Part shown: positions 18,179 to 27,435 of the stretch, one piece after another
Layout of the letters: the number at the start of each line of letters is the position of its first letter
Numbering within the stretch: position 1 is the first letter of the stretch
NCBI RefSeq assembly: GCF_005860765.1
Contig: NZ_VCEI01000030.1
Coordinates: 124,001-188,000 of the forward strand
From: Dyadobacter sediminis
GTDB lineage: Bacteria > Bacteroidota > Bacteroidia > Cytophagales > Spirosomataceae
Direction of reading: 5' to 3'
Length of the DNA: 64,000 bases
Translations under genes and position numbers: made by a program
Notes under the pieces: generated by a model
What the model was told of the DNA's origin: nothing
What the model saw: the letters and a program-made list of their open reading frames with translations, nothing else
Database searches by the model: none

Positions 18179-18817
18179 TTGAATAACCGCATCGCCATAA
18201 TCCTGTCAGTCCTGTTTCATCCGCTGATCATATCCACTTACCTTTTTGCAACCCTGTTTTTCCTGACACCGGAACTTGCAGGCGTCAGCGCGTTCGGGAT
18301 TCCGGCTCTGGGCAGCATTTTACTGCTTCTGTTCCTGAACACGTTTATCGCACCGGCGGTGGTGATCTATTATTTTCAGAAAATGGGTCTGATCAGTTCC
18401 CTGCATGTAGATGATCTGGCTGAGCGCCGCCTGCCTTACCTGGCGAGCACCCTTATATATGCCATTGCAACTTATCTTTTTGGCTGGCACTTGCAGCCGG
18501 TCAGCGAACTCGCGCCGCAGATTTCCATTATTCTTGGAAGTGTAACCCTTTCACTTGTTCTTGTTACCGTCATCAGCCTGTTCTGGAAAATCAGCGCGCA
18601 TGCCATCGGAATCGGCGGAGCAATCGGGATGCTTTCCGGACTGCTTGTCCGTTCAGGCGAAAACGGACTTCTTAATCCATTACTGATTGCCATTCTATGC
18701 GGCGGCTGGCTTCTGAGTGCACGGCTGCATCTGAATGCACACACCCCGAAACAAATCCTGGCCGGGTTTCTTTGCGGCATTCTGGTGAGTAGTATCACGG
18801 TTTACTATTTCTTTTGA
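18179..18817 (+). CDS. PAP2-like integral membrane protein
   Basis: The 212-residue protein has six or so membrane segments. A pair of motifs, FWKISAHAIGIGG and SARLHLNAHTPKQILAG, resembles the SGH and R-x5-H-x3-D motifs of the PAP2 phosphatase superfamily, with the second Asp replaced by Gln, so catalysis is uncertain. The start is a TTG; an upstream in-frame ATG is not seen. The gene overlaps the TTG-reading frame of the next gene and ends 20 bp before its chosen ATG. Confidence 0.65.
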   Translation: MNNRIAIILSVLFHPLIISTYLFATLFFLTPELAGVSAFGIPALGSILLLLFLNTFIAPAVVIYYFQKMGLISSLHVDDLAERRLPYLASTLIYAIATYLFGWHLQPVSELAPQISIILGSVTLSLVLVTVISLFWKISAHAIGIGGAIGMLSGLLVRSGENGLLNPLLIAILCGGWLLSARLHLNAHTPKQILAGFLCGILVSSITVYYFF

Positions 18818-18837
18818 TACAAACACTTCCTGCGGCT

Positions 18838-19614
18838 ATGTATCAGAACCTTTTATTTGAAAGTAAAAACGGCATTGCAACCATTACGCTGAACCGTCCG
18901 CAGGTTTACAATGCGCTAAATGCTGAACTGCTGACTGAAATCACCAACGCAGTGAAAGCAGCCGCAGATGACAATTCCGTCCGAGTACTGGTTTTAACCG
19001 GTGAAGGCAAGGCATTCTGTTCGGGAGCGGACCTGAAAGAAGCGTCGGAACGCGGCAAAAGCGCCGGAGAAATCCTGGAAGTTTATTACAACCCGCTTAT
19101 CAATGCCATCCGTACTATTCCGAAACCGGTGATTTGCCGGCTCAACGGACTGGCTGTCGGAGCCGGATGTTCCCTGGCGCTGGCTTGTGACATGGTTATT
19201 GCGAGTGAAGAAGCCTATTTAAGCCTGCTTTTTATACAGATTGGTTTGATGCCGGATGCGGGTGCTACTTTCTTTTTGCCAAGATTGGTCGGCATGGCGC
19301 GGGCTTTTGAACTGGCAACTACGGGACGCCGCATTTATGCACCAGAAGCAGCAAGCATCGGGTTAATTTACAGCTCCGTTCCAGCCAGTGACCTTGACAA
19401 AAAGGTAGCAGAAGCAGCCGCATATTACAGCACCGCACCGACATTGGCCATTGGCTCCATCAAGCAGGTTTTTAACCAGTCATTTCATTCCGATTTGTCG
19501 CAAATGCAGCAACTGGAAATGACTCATCAGGAAAAACTGCTGAAAAGTCGTGATGCAATGGAAGGAATTTCTTCTTTTCTTGAAAAGAAAAAGCCTGATT
19601 TTCAGGGCAAATAA
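18838..19614 (+). CDS. Enoyl-CoA hydratase/isomerase, PaaG-like
   Basis: From the ATG at 18838 (MYQNLLFESKNGIATI), 258 residues form a crotonase. The oxyanion-hole segments are visible: FCSGADLKEASERG and NGLAVGAGCSLALACD. The catalytic-loop sequence IQIGLMPDAGATFFLPRLVGMARA, with Asp in place of the hydratase Glu, together with YYNPLINAIRTIPKPV, matches PaaG-type epoxide isomerases of phenylacetate breakdown. No other paa genes are present, so the actual substrate may differ. Follows the PAP2-like gene closely. Confidence 0.82.
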   Translation: MYQNLLFESKNGIATITLNRPQVYNALNAELLTEITNAVKAAADDNSVRVLVLTGEGKAFCSGADLKEASERGKSAGEILEVYYNPLINAIRTIPKPVICRLNGLAVGAGCSLALACDMVIASEEAYLSLLFIQIGLMPDAGATFFLPRLVGMARAFELATTGRRIYAPEAASIGLIYSSVPASDLDKKVAEAAAYYSTAPTLAIGSIKQVFNQSFHSDLSQMQQLEMTHQEKLLKSRDAMEGISSFLEKKKPDFQGK

Positions 19615-19653
19615 TATAATTAAGAACTTTATTGACATTTTTAGCGTCTAGAA

Positions 19654-19685
19654 TTTGGACTGAAAGAAAGCATTCAATATCTTTG
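19654..19685 (+). promoter_or_regulatory. Bacteroidota promoter of tRNA-Arg
   Basis: TTTG at 19654-19657 and TATCTTTG at 19678-19685 match the TTTG/TAnnTTTG consensus with a 20-nt spacer. The tRNA starts 17 bp after the -7 element. Confidence 0.75.
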
Positions 19686-19702
19686 CAGTCCAATTCGGAA
19701 AT

Positions 19703-19776
19703 GGTTTCGTAGCTCAATTGGATAGAGCACCTGACTACGGATCAGGAGGTTTGGGGTTCGAATCCCTACGAGACCA
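19703..19776 (+). tRNA. tRNA-Arg (anticodon ACG)
   Basis: The 74-nt sequence has a fully paired acceptor stem (GGTTTCG with CGAGACC), an anticodon arm CCTGA-CTACGGA-TCAGG with ACG, and a T arm GGGTTCGAATCC. CCA is not encoded. A34 would be the substrate of the TadA encoded at 1274-1726. Its 3' end faces the accessory island. Confidence 0.96.
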
Positions 19777-19785
19777 CATCAATTC

Positions 19786-19820
19786 AAAGACTTAGCAAAT
19801 TTTGTTAAGTCTTTTTTGTT
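19786..19820 (+). terminator. Terminator of tRNA-Arg
   Basis: AAAGACTTA (19786-19794) pairs with TAAGTCTTT (19806-19814) and is followed by a TTTTTTG run. Confidence 0.8.
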
Positions 19821-20434
19821 TTTATTGCAGTAAAAGTTGCAATAGATTATTACCAGTGTTTCTGATCAACAGTTTTACAAAACTAGCCCTTTCCGGAAGA
19901 TTATATTAGCTTGAGCAAATACTGACAGTTGCGTTTATTTAGCATTGGCGGGTTAATAACAATAATATAATTAGATAAATGCTTTTAGAATTTAGGCATG
20001 ACGCCTCCTTGTGTTTCAAACTATCATAATTCAGATTGTTTTGGTAAATCTAGTTTAAAAGACTTTGCATCTTATTTACCAATGCAAAGGCAGGCTTAAC
20101 CCTGGGGTTTTCAAGGGCTTCACAAGTTCCTCCTGAGGCAGAACCCTTGACAATCATTTCACTCTCAGCTTGTTTTGCATTATGCAAATAATGCGGTCTG
20201 CCGCCGTGGCGAGAAAAATAATTGCCAGTATTTTTCCTGACTTATTATTTTGATGGATTCATGCCTTTTTTGCTGTTTTAAAATCGGTAATATTCTGCAA
20301 TTTTCCACTTAGCATAATGACAGATGCGGACGCCGCGCGCGATGATAAAAGTAGAGCAACTGATAATGCGTTTATTGCCGCAACGGAATTGAGCACTGTG
20401 ATTCAGAACAATCAACCGGGGCGCCGGGCGTCAG
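19821..20434. other. Gene-free left border of the island
   Basis: About 600 bp without a credible coding region, rich in stops in all frames. It follows tRNA-Arg and precedes a transposase remnant, and reads like decayed mobile DNA. No direct repeat of the tRNA 3' end was found by eye within it. Confidence 0.5.
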
Positions 20435-20575
20435 AAATACATCTATCTAAATCCTGAGAAAAACGGTCTTGACCTTTACCAAGAAATCAATCATTTTCTC
20501 AAACGTTATAATTCCGGAAAGCATCAAGGTATCGGTCGCAAAAAACCAGTAAATTGCTATCTGAATGCAGCTTGA
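20435..20575 (+). pseudogene. IS3-family transposase OrfB, C-terminal remnant
   Basis: 47 codons read KYIYLNPEKNGLDLYQEINH then FLKRYNSGKHQGIGRKKPV and a stop. This is the very C-terminal end of IS3-type integrase-core transposases (pattern YIYLNP..G..LY..I..F...YN..R.H..I....P). The catalytic DDE part is missing and no start is available, so it is dead. An OrfA remnant of the same broad family lies at the other island end (48206). Confidence 0.75.
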
Positions 20576-20646
20576 ATTTAATTATCAATGATCAACTGAT
20601 GATCCGAAAAGAAGGGAGTACTTCGAAATTCTGGTTATGACGTAGA

Positions 20647-21588
20647 TTACATTTGTAATCTTACTTGGGCAGGTTCTTCCTGATTACTGCAAATTGATCC
20701 AGTAGAGGGAGTGTCAACATATGGCTCTTTAAATTTGGAAATATGCTCTTCTATTTGAGTAAGAACGGACTGATCGTGATTGATATCAAACTTGCGGGCC
20801 CAAAGTTTCTCAGAATCTATAATGCGGGAAAAGTCGGTAATACCAAGTAAATTGGGGTGAGGTTTCCCACCTTCAAAAACAATGTACCGGAGGTTATCAT
20901 TGACTACATTTCCACTAAAAGGTGAGTTAAGAAGTATGGTGCTGAAAAATGATTCATCAGGAATTAATGTTGTTTCAAAAAAATCACATACAACAGGGTG
21001 CCGTTCAATAAAATCCAGCATATAACGTATACAGTGCAGAGTAAGACACCACCATTGCGATCCGCCGTATGGAGGATAATCTTTGAAATAGGCTCGTTCC
21101 ATATTATTTTCCTGCTGAAACCGGCAGAACAGATTACTGTTATACATTCCAATCTTATCCACAAACCAGTAATACTTAATCCGGTCAAGCCCGCCATTGA
21201 CCCAGCCTTTATACGGCATCTTCCAAAAATTCATGAATTCACTTCCTTGATTCTCCTGAAAAAAAGAATAGATGTTTTCATTAGACCGTAATGGAAAGTC
21301 CTGCCCACTAAGCAAGATATAGTATCCCTCCCTTTCTTTCGAACTGGCTGCTTTCATAAGGTTCAGTGTCGCTCTGACCATACTGAATCCACCCCAGTAT
21401 ATGGCTATGCGGTTTCTGATTACTTTTACGCGGTCACTCGAGGCAAACCGATACTTTTTGATTTCGATGGCCGGTACCCGTTTATCAATGTGAATATAAA
21501 CATAGGTGGATTCGCCCATGAGGTTGTCAATGAGCCTGTCTACCTGTGCTAGATTTTTATGAGCTAGTATCAGATAATTAAGGTACAT
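20647..21588 (-). CDS. GT14-like beta-1,6-N-acetylglucosaminyltransferase
   Basis: The protein of 313 residues (from ATG at 21588; a TTG three codons upstream overlaps the previous stop) shows the core-2/I-branching transferase pattern: LNYLILAHKNLAQVDRLI, YVYIHIDKR, YWGGFSMVRATLNLMKAA, YYILLSGQDFPLRS and a late IPDESFFSTILLNS with the likely catalytic acid. It would transfer a sugar, GlcNAc in known members, from a nucleotide donor in the cytoplasm. It is the last of three tightly packed transferase genes (23262 to 20647) at the left edge of the RiPP island. Acceptor unknown: surface glycan or the modified peptide are both possible. Confidence 0.85.
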   Translation of the reverse strand: MYLNYLILAHKNLAQVDRLIDNLMGESTYVYIHIDKRVPAIEIKKYRFASSDRVKVIRNRIAIYWGGFSMVRATLNLMKAASSKEREGYYILLSGQDFPLRSNENIYSFFQENQGSEFMNFWKMPYKGWVNGGLDRIKYYWFVDKIGMYNSNLFCRFQQENNMERAYFKDYPPYGGSQWWCLTLHCIRYMLDFIERHPVVCDFFETTLIPDESFFSTILLNSPFSGNVVNDNLRYIVFEGGKPHPNLLGITDFSRIIDSEKLWARKFDINHDQSVLTQIEEHISKFKEPYVDTPSTGSICSNQEEPAQVRLQM

Positions 21589-21593
21589 ATTAT

Positions 21594-22475
21594 TCAATCG
21601 AATGTTTTAGTCGTTAATGAAAACCCGTTTTGAGATATATGAAACTCGTTTGGAACTTCCTTCCAGAATGGTATAATGAATGCAGGATCTTTTTTCAAAA
21701 AATGGAAATGAAATGAAAGGTATTCTGTTTTGTCATCCTGATCGTACAAAACACCATTATCCCAAAACAGCCGGTTTGATAATTCCTCGAGAGATCCATT
21801 TGCTAAAAGTTTGTCCTGTTCTATTACATGTGATTCAAAATAAGCGCGTATACGACCTTTTGCAGTAAGTCTTTTTACAACATGAGACATGCTTTCAATC
21901 CGGGATGGGGTACTAAGAATATCGCCGCCTGACAGTAACTTCCACCACAGAAAATTACATTCGTCAAATGCATAAGACCGAGGACTTTGAAAAACTTCAC
22001 GGTAATCCGCACTTTCAAGAAACAGTCTGTTTGTAATAGCTGCGTTACGATATAATGTAAAATGTCCAACCAAATATTCTCGTTTGGCAGTAATTATGTC
22101 ATAATTGGCAAGAACTTCATCTGTCACTATTTTACGTATATTGCCAAAAACTATATCCGTATCGCAAGTACCCCAGAACCAGGAATCTTTTAGGTATTCT
22201 TCGAAAATCAGTCCGAATGCAGGTCGAAAGTCACAAATTTTATATGCACTTTCAAGGCTTACGTTCATCTGCAATTTCCTCATTGCCCGGATGCGCAGTT
22301 CTTCCAGATTAGTTTGCACAACTCTTACGTTACGGTCAATACCAGGGCAAATATGATCTGCAAAAATCAGGAACGATACGTCATTATTGGCATAGCAACT
22401 CTTTAAAAAGAAAGGCTGCCAGGCAGGTACAGGACCAAAAAAAGGAATAATCAACGTAATTGGTCTCTTTTTCAT
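21594..22475 (-). CDS. Glycosyltransferase-like protein (DUF6625 type)
   Basis: The 293-residue protein (start MKKRPITLIIPFFGPVPAWQ) has an N-terminal ITLIIPFFG strand and a DxD-like CDTDIVFGNI motif, with further GT-like segments FLWWKLLSGGDILS and SFHFHFLKKDP near the end. I recall this pattern from the Bacteroidota family DUF6625, often found beside other glycosyltransferases. The next gene begins as this one ends, so the two are translationally linked. Sugar and acceptor unknown. Confidence 0.65.
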   Translation of the reverse strand: MKKRPITLIIPFFGPVPAWQPFFLKSCYANNDVSFLIFADHICPGIDRNVRVVQTNLEELRIRAMRKLQMNVSLESAYKICDFRPAFGLIFEEYLKDSWFWGTCDTDIVFGNIRKIVTDEVLANYDIITAKREYLVGHFTLYRNAAITNRLFLESADYREVFQSPRSYAFDECNFLWWKLLSGGDILSTPSRIESMSHVVKRLTAKGRIRAYFESHVIEQDKLLANGSLEELSNRLFWDNGVLYDQDDKTEYLSFHFHFLKKDPAFIIPFWKEVPNEFHISQNGFSLTTKTFD

Positions 22476-22494
22476 TTCACAAAAAGCTAGGGAT

Positions 22495-23262
22495 TTACCA
22501 TAGTAAGGGCTTCCAGCCCTGATGCTCAATAAAATGTCGTATTACATTGGATCTGATTTCAGAAAAGCCGTCCCTTTTCCAGGAAGCATGTTCGTCGAGA
22601 CTGTAAGACGGCCTGAGATTTCCTGTATCATTCCGTGACGTTTGCTGCGGAACGATACAGGAAATACCGCCCTTTATTTTGCAGCTTGCGGCAAAATGAA
22701 TATCCTCAGCCGTTTCAAAAGTCACCGGCCAGATTTCCCAAAAATGCCTGATCCATTCAGTCCTGAAAAAATAACTGCTGCAGGGAAAATCAATGACGGT
22801 ATCAACCTCGCACAAGTTTACTGAATCACCAGACTTGCTGTCGCCGATAAAAAACTGATTGATATAATTCGGGCCTTTTAATCTTTCCGGATAAAAATCA
22901 TTTTTGGGAATGATCCTTCCGTTGCTGGACACGATTGAATTATATTCCCGTGAAGTATGGATGCATTTCTCAATCCAGTTAAACGAGGGTATAATATCAT
23001 CGTCAAGAATCCAGGTAAACTCGGTACGAACGTGAATGCCAATACTGAATCTCGAAAAGTATTTAAGATCTTCATCAGACCGAAAATATTTTATGTCTGG
23101 AAATTCCTTTAAAACATCCGTTATAGATACATGCTGCATACACTGAATTACCCAGATGTGTTTAGGCAATACTGTCTGAGCTAGAAGCACTTCTATTTGC
23201 TCCCTCAGATGATTACGTTTCCAAACCGTCAAAATAACTGTCAGATCTGCTTGCTTTTTCAT
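22495..23262 (-). CDS. Glycosyltransferase, GT-A fold, GT2-like
   Basis: From ATG at 23262 (MKKQADLTVILTVWKRNHLR), 255 residues show a GT-A fold: LTVILTVWKR first strand, HIWVIQC, and WILDDDIIPSFNW as the DxD metal site. FETAEDIHFAASCKIKGG resembles the catalytic ED region of GT2 enzymes. The frame is open 81 codons upstream into the preceding TonB receptor gene, but those residues are not GT-like. First gene of the three-transferase run. Confidence 0.72.
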   Translation of the reverse strand: MKKQADLTVILTVWKRNHLREQIEVLLAQTVLPKHIWVIQCMQHVSITDVLKEFPDIKYFRSDEDLKYFSRFSIGIHVRTEFTWILDDDIIPSFNWIEKCIHTSREYNSIVSSNGRIIPKNDFYPERLKGPNYINQFFIGDSKSGDSVNLCEVDTVIDFPCSSYFFRTEWIRHFWEIWPVTFETAEDIHFAASCKIKGGISCIVPQQTSRNDTGNLRPSYSLDEHASWKRDGFSEIRSNVIRHFIEHQGWKPLLW

Positions 23263-23287
23263 AAAATAGGCTGATTTCAAAGGTGAC

Positions 23288-25675
23288 TTACCTACCGCCC
23301 ATCCGGCCTTTTTCGGCTTCATTACCCAAGGTTCTGTATTTTGAACCCTTAACAGTCCTTTTTCCGAAATTGTAAGAGAAAGAAACCCTGAGCCGTTGCG
23401 AGTCAGCGTAGAAACGGCTTTGTATGTTGACTGGTCCGTACACCACGTGTATGCGGTTAATCTGTGTTCGGAAAATATCTTCGAAAGCCACCCGGATGTT
23501 ACCATATTTGAGCACTTCTTTGTTAAGGCTCAACGATGCCCAATAAAGCGACCGGGTTTTCCATATTGTGTAACGGTTAGGAGAATTATAGTTTAGAAAG
23601 ACCTCTGCTTTAAATCCTTTGCCAATCGAAAAAATGTTGGTGCTGTTGAGCACTACGCCATACCCATTGAGCTTCACCCCGGGCACATCGGCAATGCGAG
23701 AGTGCGTTTGTGTTCCCGAAACGGTAACACTGCTATTGGTTTGCCACCAACTGATAATATCCTGTGACCAGTTAATCCCGGCATAAGCATCGTTAACGCT
23801 GTTCAGGTTACCCATCGTCTGAACGTAGATCTTGCTTTGCTCATCAGCAAAAAGCACATCGGATATCAGGTCTTTGGTATGCGTATAATTCGCATACAGT
23901 GATATGTTGCCAAATGAATAATAAACATCCGCTGTATTTGCAAACGAAGGTTTTAATAACGGGTTACCTTCTACGATGGAGTAGGGATCCACGATTGTTC
24001 GGAATGGTACCAGGCTGTACAGGCTGGGACGAGAGATTTTACGGCTATAAGAAATACTGAAGTTGGATTTGTTCGCAAATCCCTTGTTTAATCCAAAGCT
24101 TGGAAAAAGGCCGGTATAATTTCTGCTCAAACCCGAACTTTCCAGCTCCTGTCTGGTCTGTTCCAATCGCAACCCGGCTTGCAATGACCACCCATTCTTA
24201 AAGGAGTTGCTATAACTTCCATATCCTGCATAGGTATGTTCACGATAGACACCTGCATTGCTGAATGCTGTATCCAAGCGGTACAATCCCTCCATCTGAT
24301 TCTCCTGACGCAACTCGTTATCATTTCCAATTGCAATATATTTCATCCCTAACGCCCATTTCCCTGTTTTGGATGGCAAGGTCAGATCTGTTTGGGCAAT
24401 CAGACTTTTCTGGTCGTTCGGATTGGTAATGCGCAACTGTGTAGGACTGCCGATCGGCACTGCCTGAATATCCTGCCTTTGATAAGTCAGATTTTGAACT
24501 GACGATTTGTTAAAGAAACTTTGCGTTATGTTTACGGACAACTCTTTTCCAGTGCTATCCAGCTTACCATTATAGTAGAAGTTAAGATCGTAGGTTTGTC
24601 CTCTTTCTTTACCGATGTTGGAGACATGAAGTAAAGAGTCGAGCGCCGATGAGGCTCCCCGGAAACTGGTTTTTGTTTTAATGTCACTATTTTTTTGGGA
24701 CCACGACCCATTCAGACGCAGGCCCAGGGAATGATTCGAACCAGGTGTGAAATCAATGCCATTAAATGATGAAAGACCTTTGTTGCGGTCCAGGCTATTC
24801 ACATTATTACCCAGAGAACTTCCGGGGAACTGGCGCTCCAGAAACTGGTCATTGTAATAATCACTTCGCACCCCGCTTGCGCTGGTAAAGAAGTTCCATT
24901 TGCGCGTACGGAAATTCAGAGTACCATCAGGCGTAAAACGACCATATTCGCCTTGAGAGTAGTTCATGGCTATTCTTCCATTCATTCCTGTTTCAAGACT
25001 CTTTTTGGTAATGATGTCGATCACCGCACCAAAGCTGGCATCGTACTTGGCCGGAGGATTTGTAAGAACTTCAATTCTGAGAATATCCTCAGCTGAAAAA
25101 TTCTGCAAAAAGCTCGACAGAGCGCCTTGACCTGTTTGGCGACCATCCACCAGGATCAGCACATTCCCTTTATTTGCAACTTTGATTCCGTCGTTTGATA
25201 CTCTTACCAGAGGCGTGTATTTAAGCAGGTCGTTGACCTTGTTACCTTTTGCAATTACGCTCTTTTCAACATTAAGAATCATCCGGTCGTTTTTTTGCTC
25301 AACCAGACTGCGCTGGCCTTTTACCGTTACTTCCGAAAGATTCTCGACATTTTCTTCCAATGGCAGATTCCCGAGGTTCAGGCTCTGCACTGAATCGCTT
25401 AATGTAAATACAGGTGACCAGGTTTTTTTGAACCCCATATACTGGACATTGATGAGGTAACTTCCGCCAGGTATGTTGTCGATTCCGAAAGCACCTGTTT
25501 CGTCAGAAATGGCTCCCTTCTGAATGCTTGAATCTTTGGCTGCTACCAATGCGATCGTTGCATATGCAGCGCCTTGTAAGCCCTTTTCAGAAACTTTTCC
25601 TCGTACCTGAAATTGAGCTGTCGCCGATGTGGCCAAACACGCCAAGACGATTAATAAAGTTAAGTTCTTTTTCAT
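23288..25675 (-). CDS. TonB-dependent outer-membrane receptor (CarboxypepD-regulatory plus OMP beta-barrel type)
   Basis: The 795-residue protein has a signal peptide (to ATSATAQ), a carboxypeptidase-regulatory-like domain (VRGKVSEKGLQGAAYATI...), a plug domain (LEENVENLSEVTVKGQRSLVEQKNDRMILNV... LVDGRQTGQGALSSF) and a 22-strand-type C-terminal barrel. This architecture is the Bacteroidota outer membrane beta-barrel receptor family, distinct from SusC. It is upstream of and apparently cotranscribed with the three glycosyltransferases (25-bp gap). It may import a peptide or glycan or recognise the island's own product; not determinable here. Confidence 0.85.
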   Translation of the reverse strand: MKKNLTLLIVLACLATSATAQFQVRGKVSEKGLQGAAYATIALVAAKDSSIQKGAISDETGAFGIDNIPGGSYLINVQYMGFKKTWSPVFTLSDSVQSLNLGNLPLEENVENLSEVTVKGQRSLVEQKNDRMILNVEKSVIAKGNKVNDLLKYTPLVRVSNDGIKVANKGNVLILVDGRQTGQGALSSFLQNFSAEDILRIEVLTNPPAKYDASFGAVIDIITKKSLETGMNGRIAMNYSQGEYGRFTPDGTLNFRTRKWNFFTSASGVRSDYYNDQFLERQFPGSSLGNNVNSLDRNKGLSSFNGIDFTPGSNHSLGLRLNGSWSQKNSDIKTKTSFRGASSALDSLLHVSNIGKERGQTYDLNFYYNGKLDSTGKELSVNITQSFFNKSSVQNLTYQRQDIQAVPIGSPTQLRITNPNDQKSLIAQTDLTLPSKTGKWALGMKYIAIGNDNELRQENQMEGLYRLDTAFSNAGVYREHTYAGYGSYSNSFKNGWSLQAGLRLEQTRQELESSGLSRNYTGLFPSFGLNKGFANKSNFSISYSRKISRPSLYSLVPFRTIVDPYSIVEGNPLLKPSFANTADVYYSFGNISLYANYTHTKDLISDVLFADEQSKIYVQTMGNLNSVNDAYAGINWSQDIISWWQTNSSVTVSGTQTHSRIADVPGVKLNGYGVVLNSTNIFSIGKGFKAEVFLNYNSPNRYTIWKTRSLYWASLSLNKEVLKYGNIRVAFEDIFRTQINRIHVVYGPVNIQSRFYADSQRLRVSFSYNFGKRTVKGSKYRTLGNEAEKGRMGGR

Positions 25676-25888
25676 TGCTACTGAATTTTGTTGACAGCAT
25701 TACTTTATCTGGTAGCACAAAAGAGCTTTAAAACTACTTTGTTTGAAACATTCTTATACCAATCTGCGGAAAAACACGACAGGACAATATCTTGCACTTC
25801 GTCGATAAGAAAACGGCTTTCATCTAAGAAACTGGCATTGGCTCAGGTACTCAATTATTATTAAGATTTAAATGCAAATACAATCCTA

Positions 25889-27406
25889 ATGGATGCTATA
25901 CAGACTTTCTGGACCATTCCCGGACAGCCGGCGGAGCAAACGCACGGGGGATGGCTCGATCCCCGGTTTCACCTGATGAGCTGGGCACTCAGCGCATCCC
26001 TGCTCCATGATCACTTCGGATCAGTCACCCTTCACACAGATCTGGCAGGAAAGACAGTGCTTGTCGATCTGCTGGAATTGCCTTATTCAAGGATAAATAT
26101 TACTCAGGAAGGGCTGGGTGATATTTATCCCAAAAATTGGTGGGTAATGCGTAAAATGTACTCCTATTCCTGTGCTGATGGCCCGTTTGTACATGTCGAT
26201 GGAGATGCTTTCCTATGGAACGGGCTGTCTGATCATCTAAGACAAAAACCGCTAATTGCTCAAAATAGTCAGAATGGTTTTCAGTGCTACCAGATTGCTG
26301 CAGAACAGTTGAAAGAGGCAGGTATACCAATGCCCTACTTTCTGAATGAGGGCCTGGAACAGTACAATGCGGTGAACATGGGTGTTATAGGCGGCACCGA
26401 CTGGCTATTTTTCAAGAATTTTTTTTATGAAATAAAAGACTATTACGAAGCTCATTTGTCTCAACGAACCTTTGCTGCCGGTACTACCGGCTTCTTAAAC
26501 ACAATGATTGAAGAATGCTTTTTTCAGCATTATGCTCAACATCACGAAAAAAAAGTAGACACCTGGATATCCGCTCCGCTGACACAGGGTTATGAAACGA
26601 TCGCCAACAGCATGGATAATCGTCATGGGTTCACGCACATGATCGGTACTAACAAAAAAGACATTTATTTTTGCAAGCAGGTCGAATTTCAATTAAAAAG
26701 ACGATATCCGGCTGTTTTCAGAAGGGTTGTCGCAATGATAGAGCGATTTCCCAACAACAGCCGCAAGCTATTTAATTTCCCACAAATTGATCCGTTTACA
26801 GAAAGCAATGTAGCTATATCCCGCATCGAACCGGATCTTCAGGTTACAATTGAAAATTGCAACGCTATTCACGATACTTTCAAGAATAATAATGCCGGCC
26901 TTTCAAGCATCATCCACTTTGAGATCTCCAAATACCGGTCATTCCTGAAATTACTTAATAATACCCGAAATCTGGACAGGCACCAGCAGGAGAGACTTTC
27001 ATTAATTGATGAACTGCTGAAATCACCAGTATCAGAGCGCCTGGATGATCTGATTTGTTTTAAAGAGCATATTCCATTGACACGCTTTACATATCCTTCC
27101 AAAAATGTGCCTTATCATTTAGCAACGATTTACGATTTCGCATTTGAATACAGACACATTGCTCACCGCCTGCTTGATAACCTGGCTATTTTCATACTTG
27201 TCTCGGCAGACCAGCCCATTAGCCTTGCGTCATTGATCAGATTACTTGGAGCGAAAAAAGGTATGCAGATTGACGAACAAGTAAATGCCCAGTTACAGCA
27301 GCGAACCGACCTTAAAATAAAGGAGTTGATCTTTCTCGGGCTACTTGACTACCTTCCCGTAACAAAAGCATTGACTGCTGAACATGAAAAAGCCGTCAGC
27401 TTTTAA
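25889..27406 (+). CDS. DUF6734-like glycosyltransferase-fold protein
   Basis: The 505-residue protein opens with FWTIPGQPAEQTHGGWLDPRFHLMSWALS, followed by FVHVDGDAFLWNGL, which looks like a GT DxD site, and VNMGVIGGTDWLFFKNFF. These are features I associate with DUF6734 proteins, which recur in Bacteroidota RiPP loci. The C-terminal 200 residues are helical and of unknown role. It is the only plus-strand gene among minus-strand neighbours, with its own terminator overlapping the stop. No signal peptide or membrane segment, so cytoplasmic action is likely; a role in decorating or recognising the peptide is inference. Confidence 0.6.
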   Translation: MDAIQTFWTIPGQPAEQTHGGWLDPRFHLMSWALSASLLHDHFGSVTLHTDLAGKTVLVDLLELPYSRINITQEGLGDIYPKNWWVMRKMYSYSCADGPFVHVDGDAFLWNGLSDHLRQKPLIAQNSQNGFQCYQIAAEQLKEAGIPMPYFLNEGLEQYNAVNMGVIGGTDWLFFKNFFYEIKDYYEAHLSQRTFAAGTTGFLNTMIEECFFQHYAQHHEKKVDTWISAPLTQGYETIANSMDNRHGFTHMIGTNKKDIYFCKQVEFQLKRRYPAVFRRVVAMIERFPNNSRKLFNFPQIDPFTESNVAISRIEPDLQVTIENCNAIHDTFKNNNAGLSSIIHFEISKYRSFLKLLNNTRNLDRHQQERLSLIDELLKSPVSERLDDLICFKEHIPLTRFTYPSKNVPYHLATIYDFAFEYRHIAHRLLDNLAIFILVSADQPISLASLIRLLGAKKGMQIDEQVNAQLQQRTDLKIKELIFLGLLDYLPVTKALTAEHEKAVSF

Positions 27407-27418
27407 CTGCCGGCTTTT
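27387..27418. terminator. Terminator at the end of the DUF6734-like gene
   Basis: AAAAGCCG (27387-27394) pairs with CGGCTTTT (27411-27418), extended by inner CAG/CTG. The hairpin overlaps the stop codon and lies between convergent genes, so it may serve both strands. Confidence 0.6.
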
Positions 27419-27435
27419 AACAGAATATCTGGATT

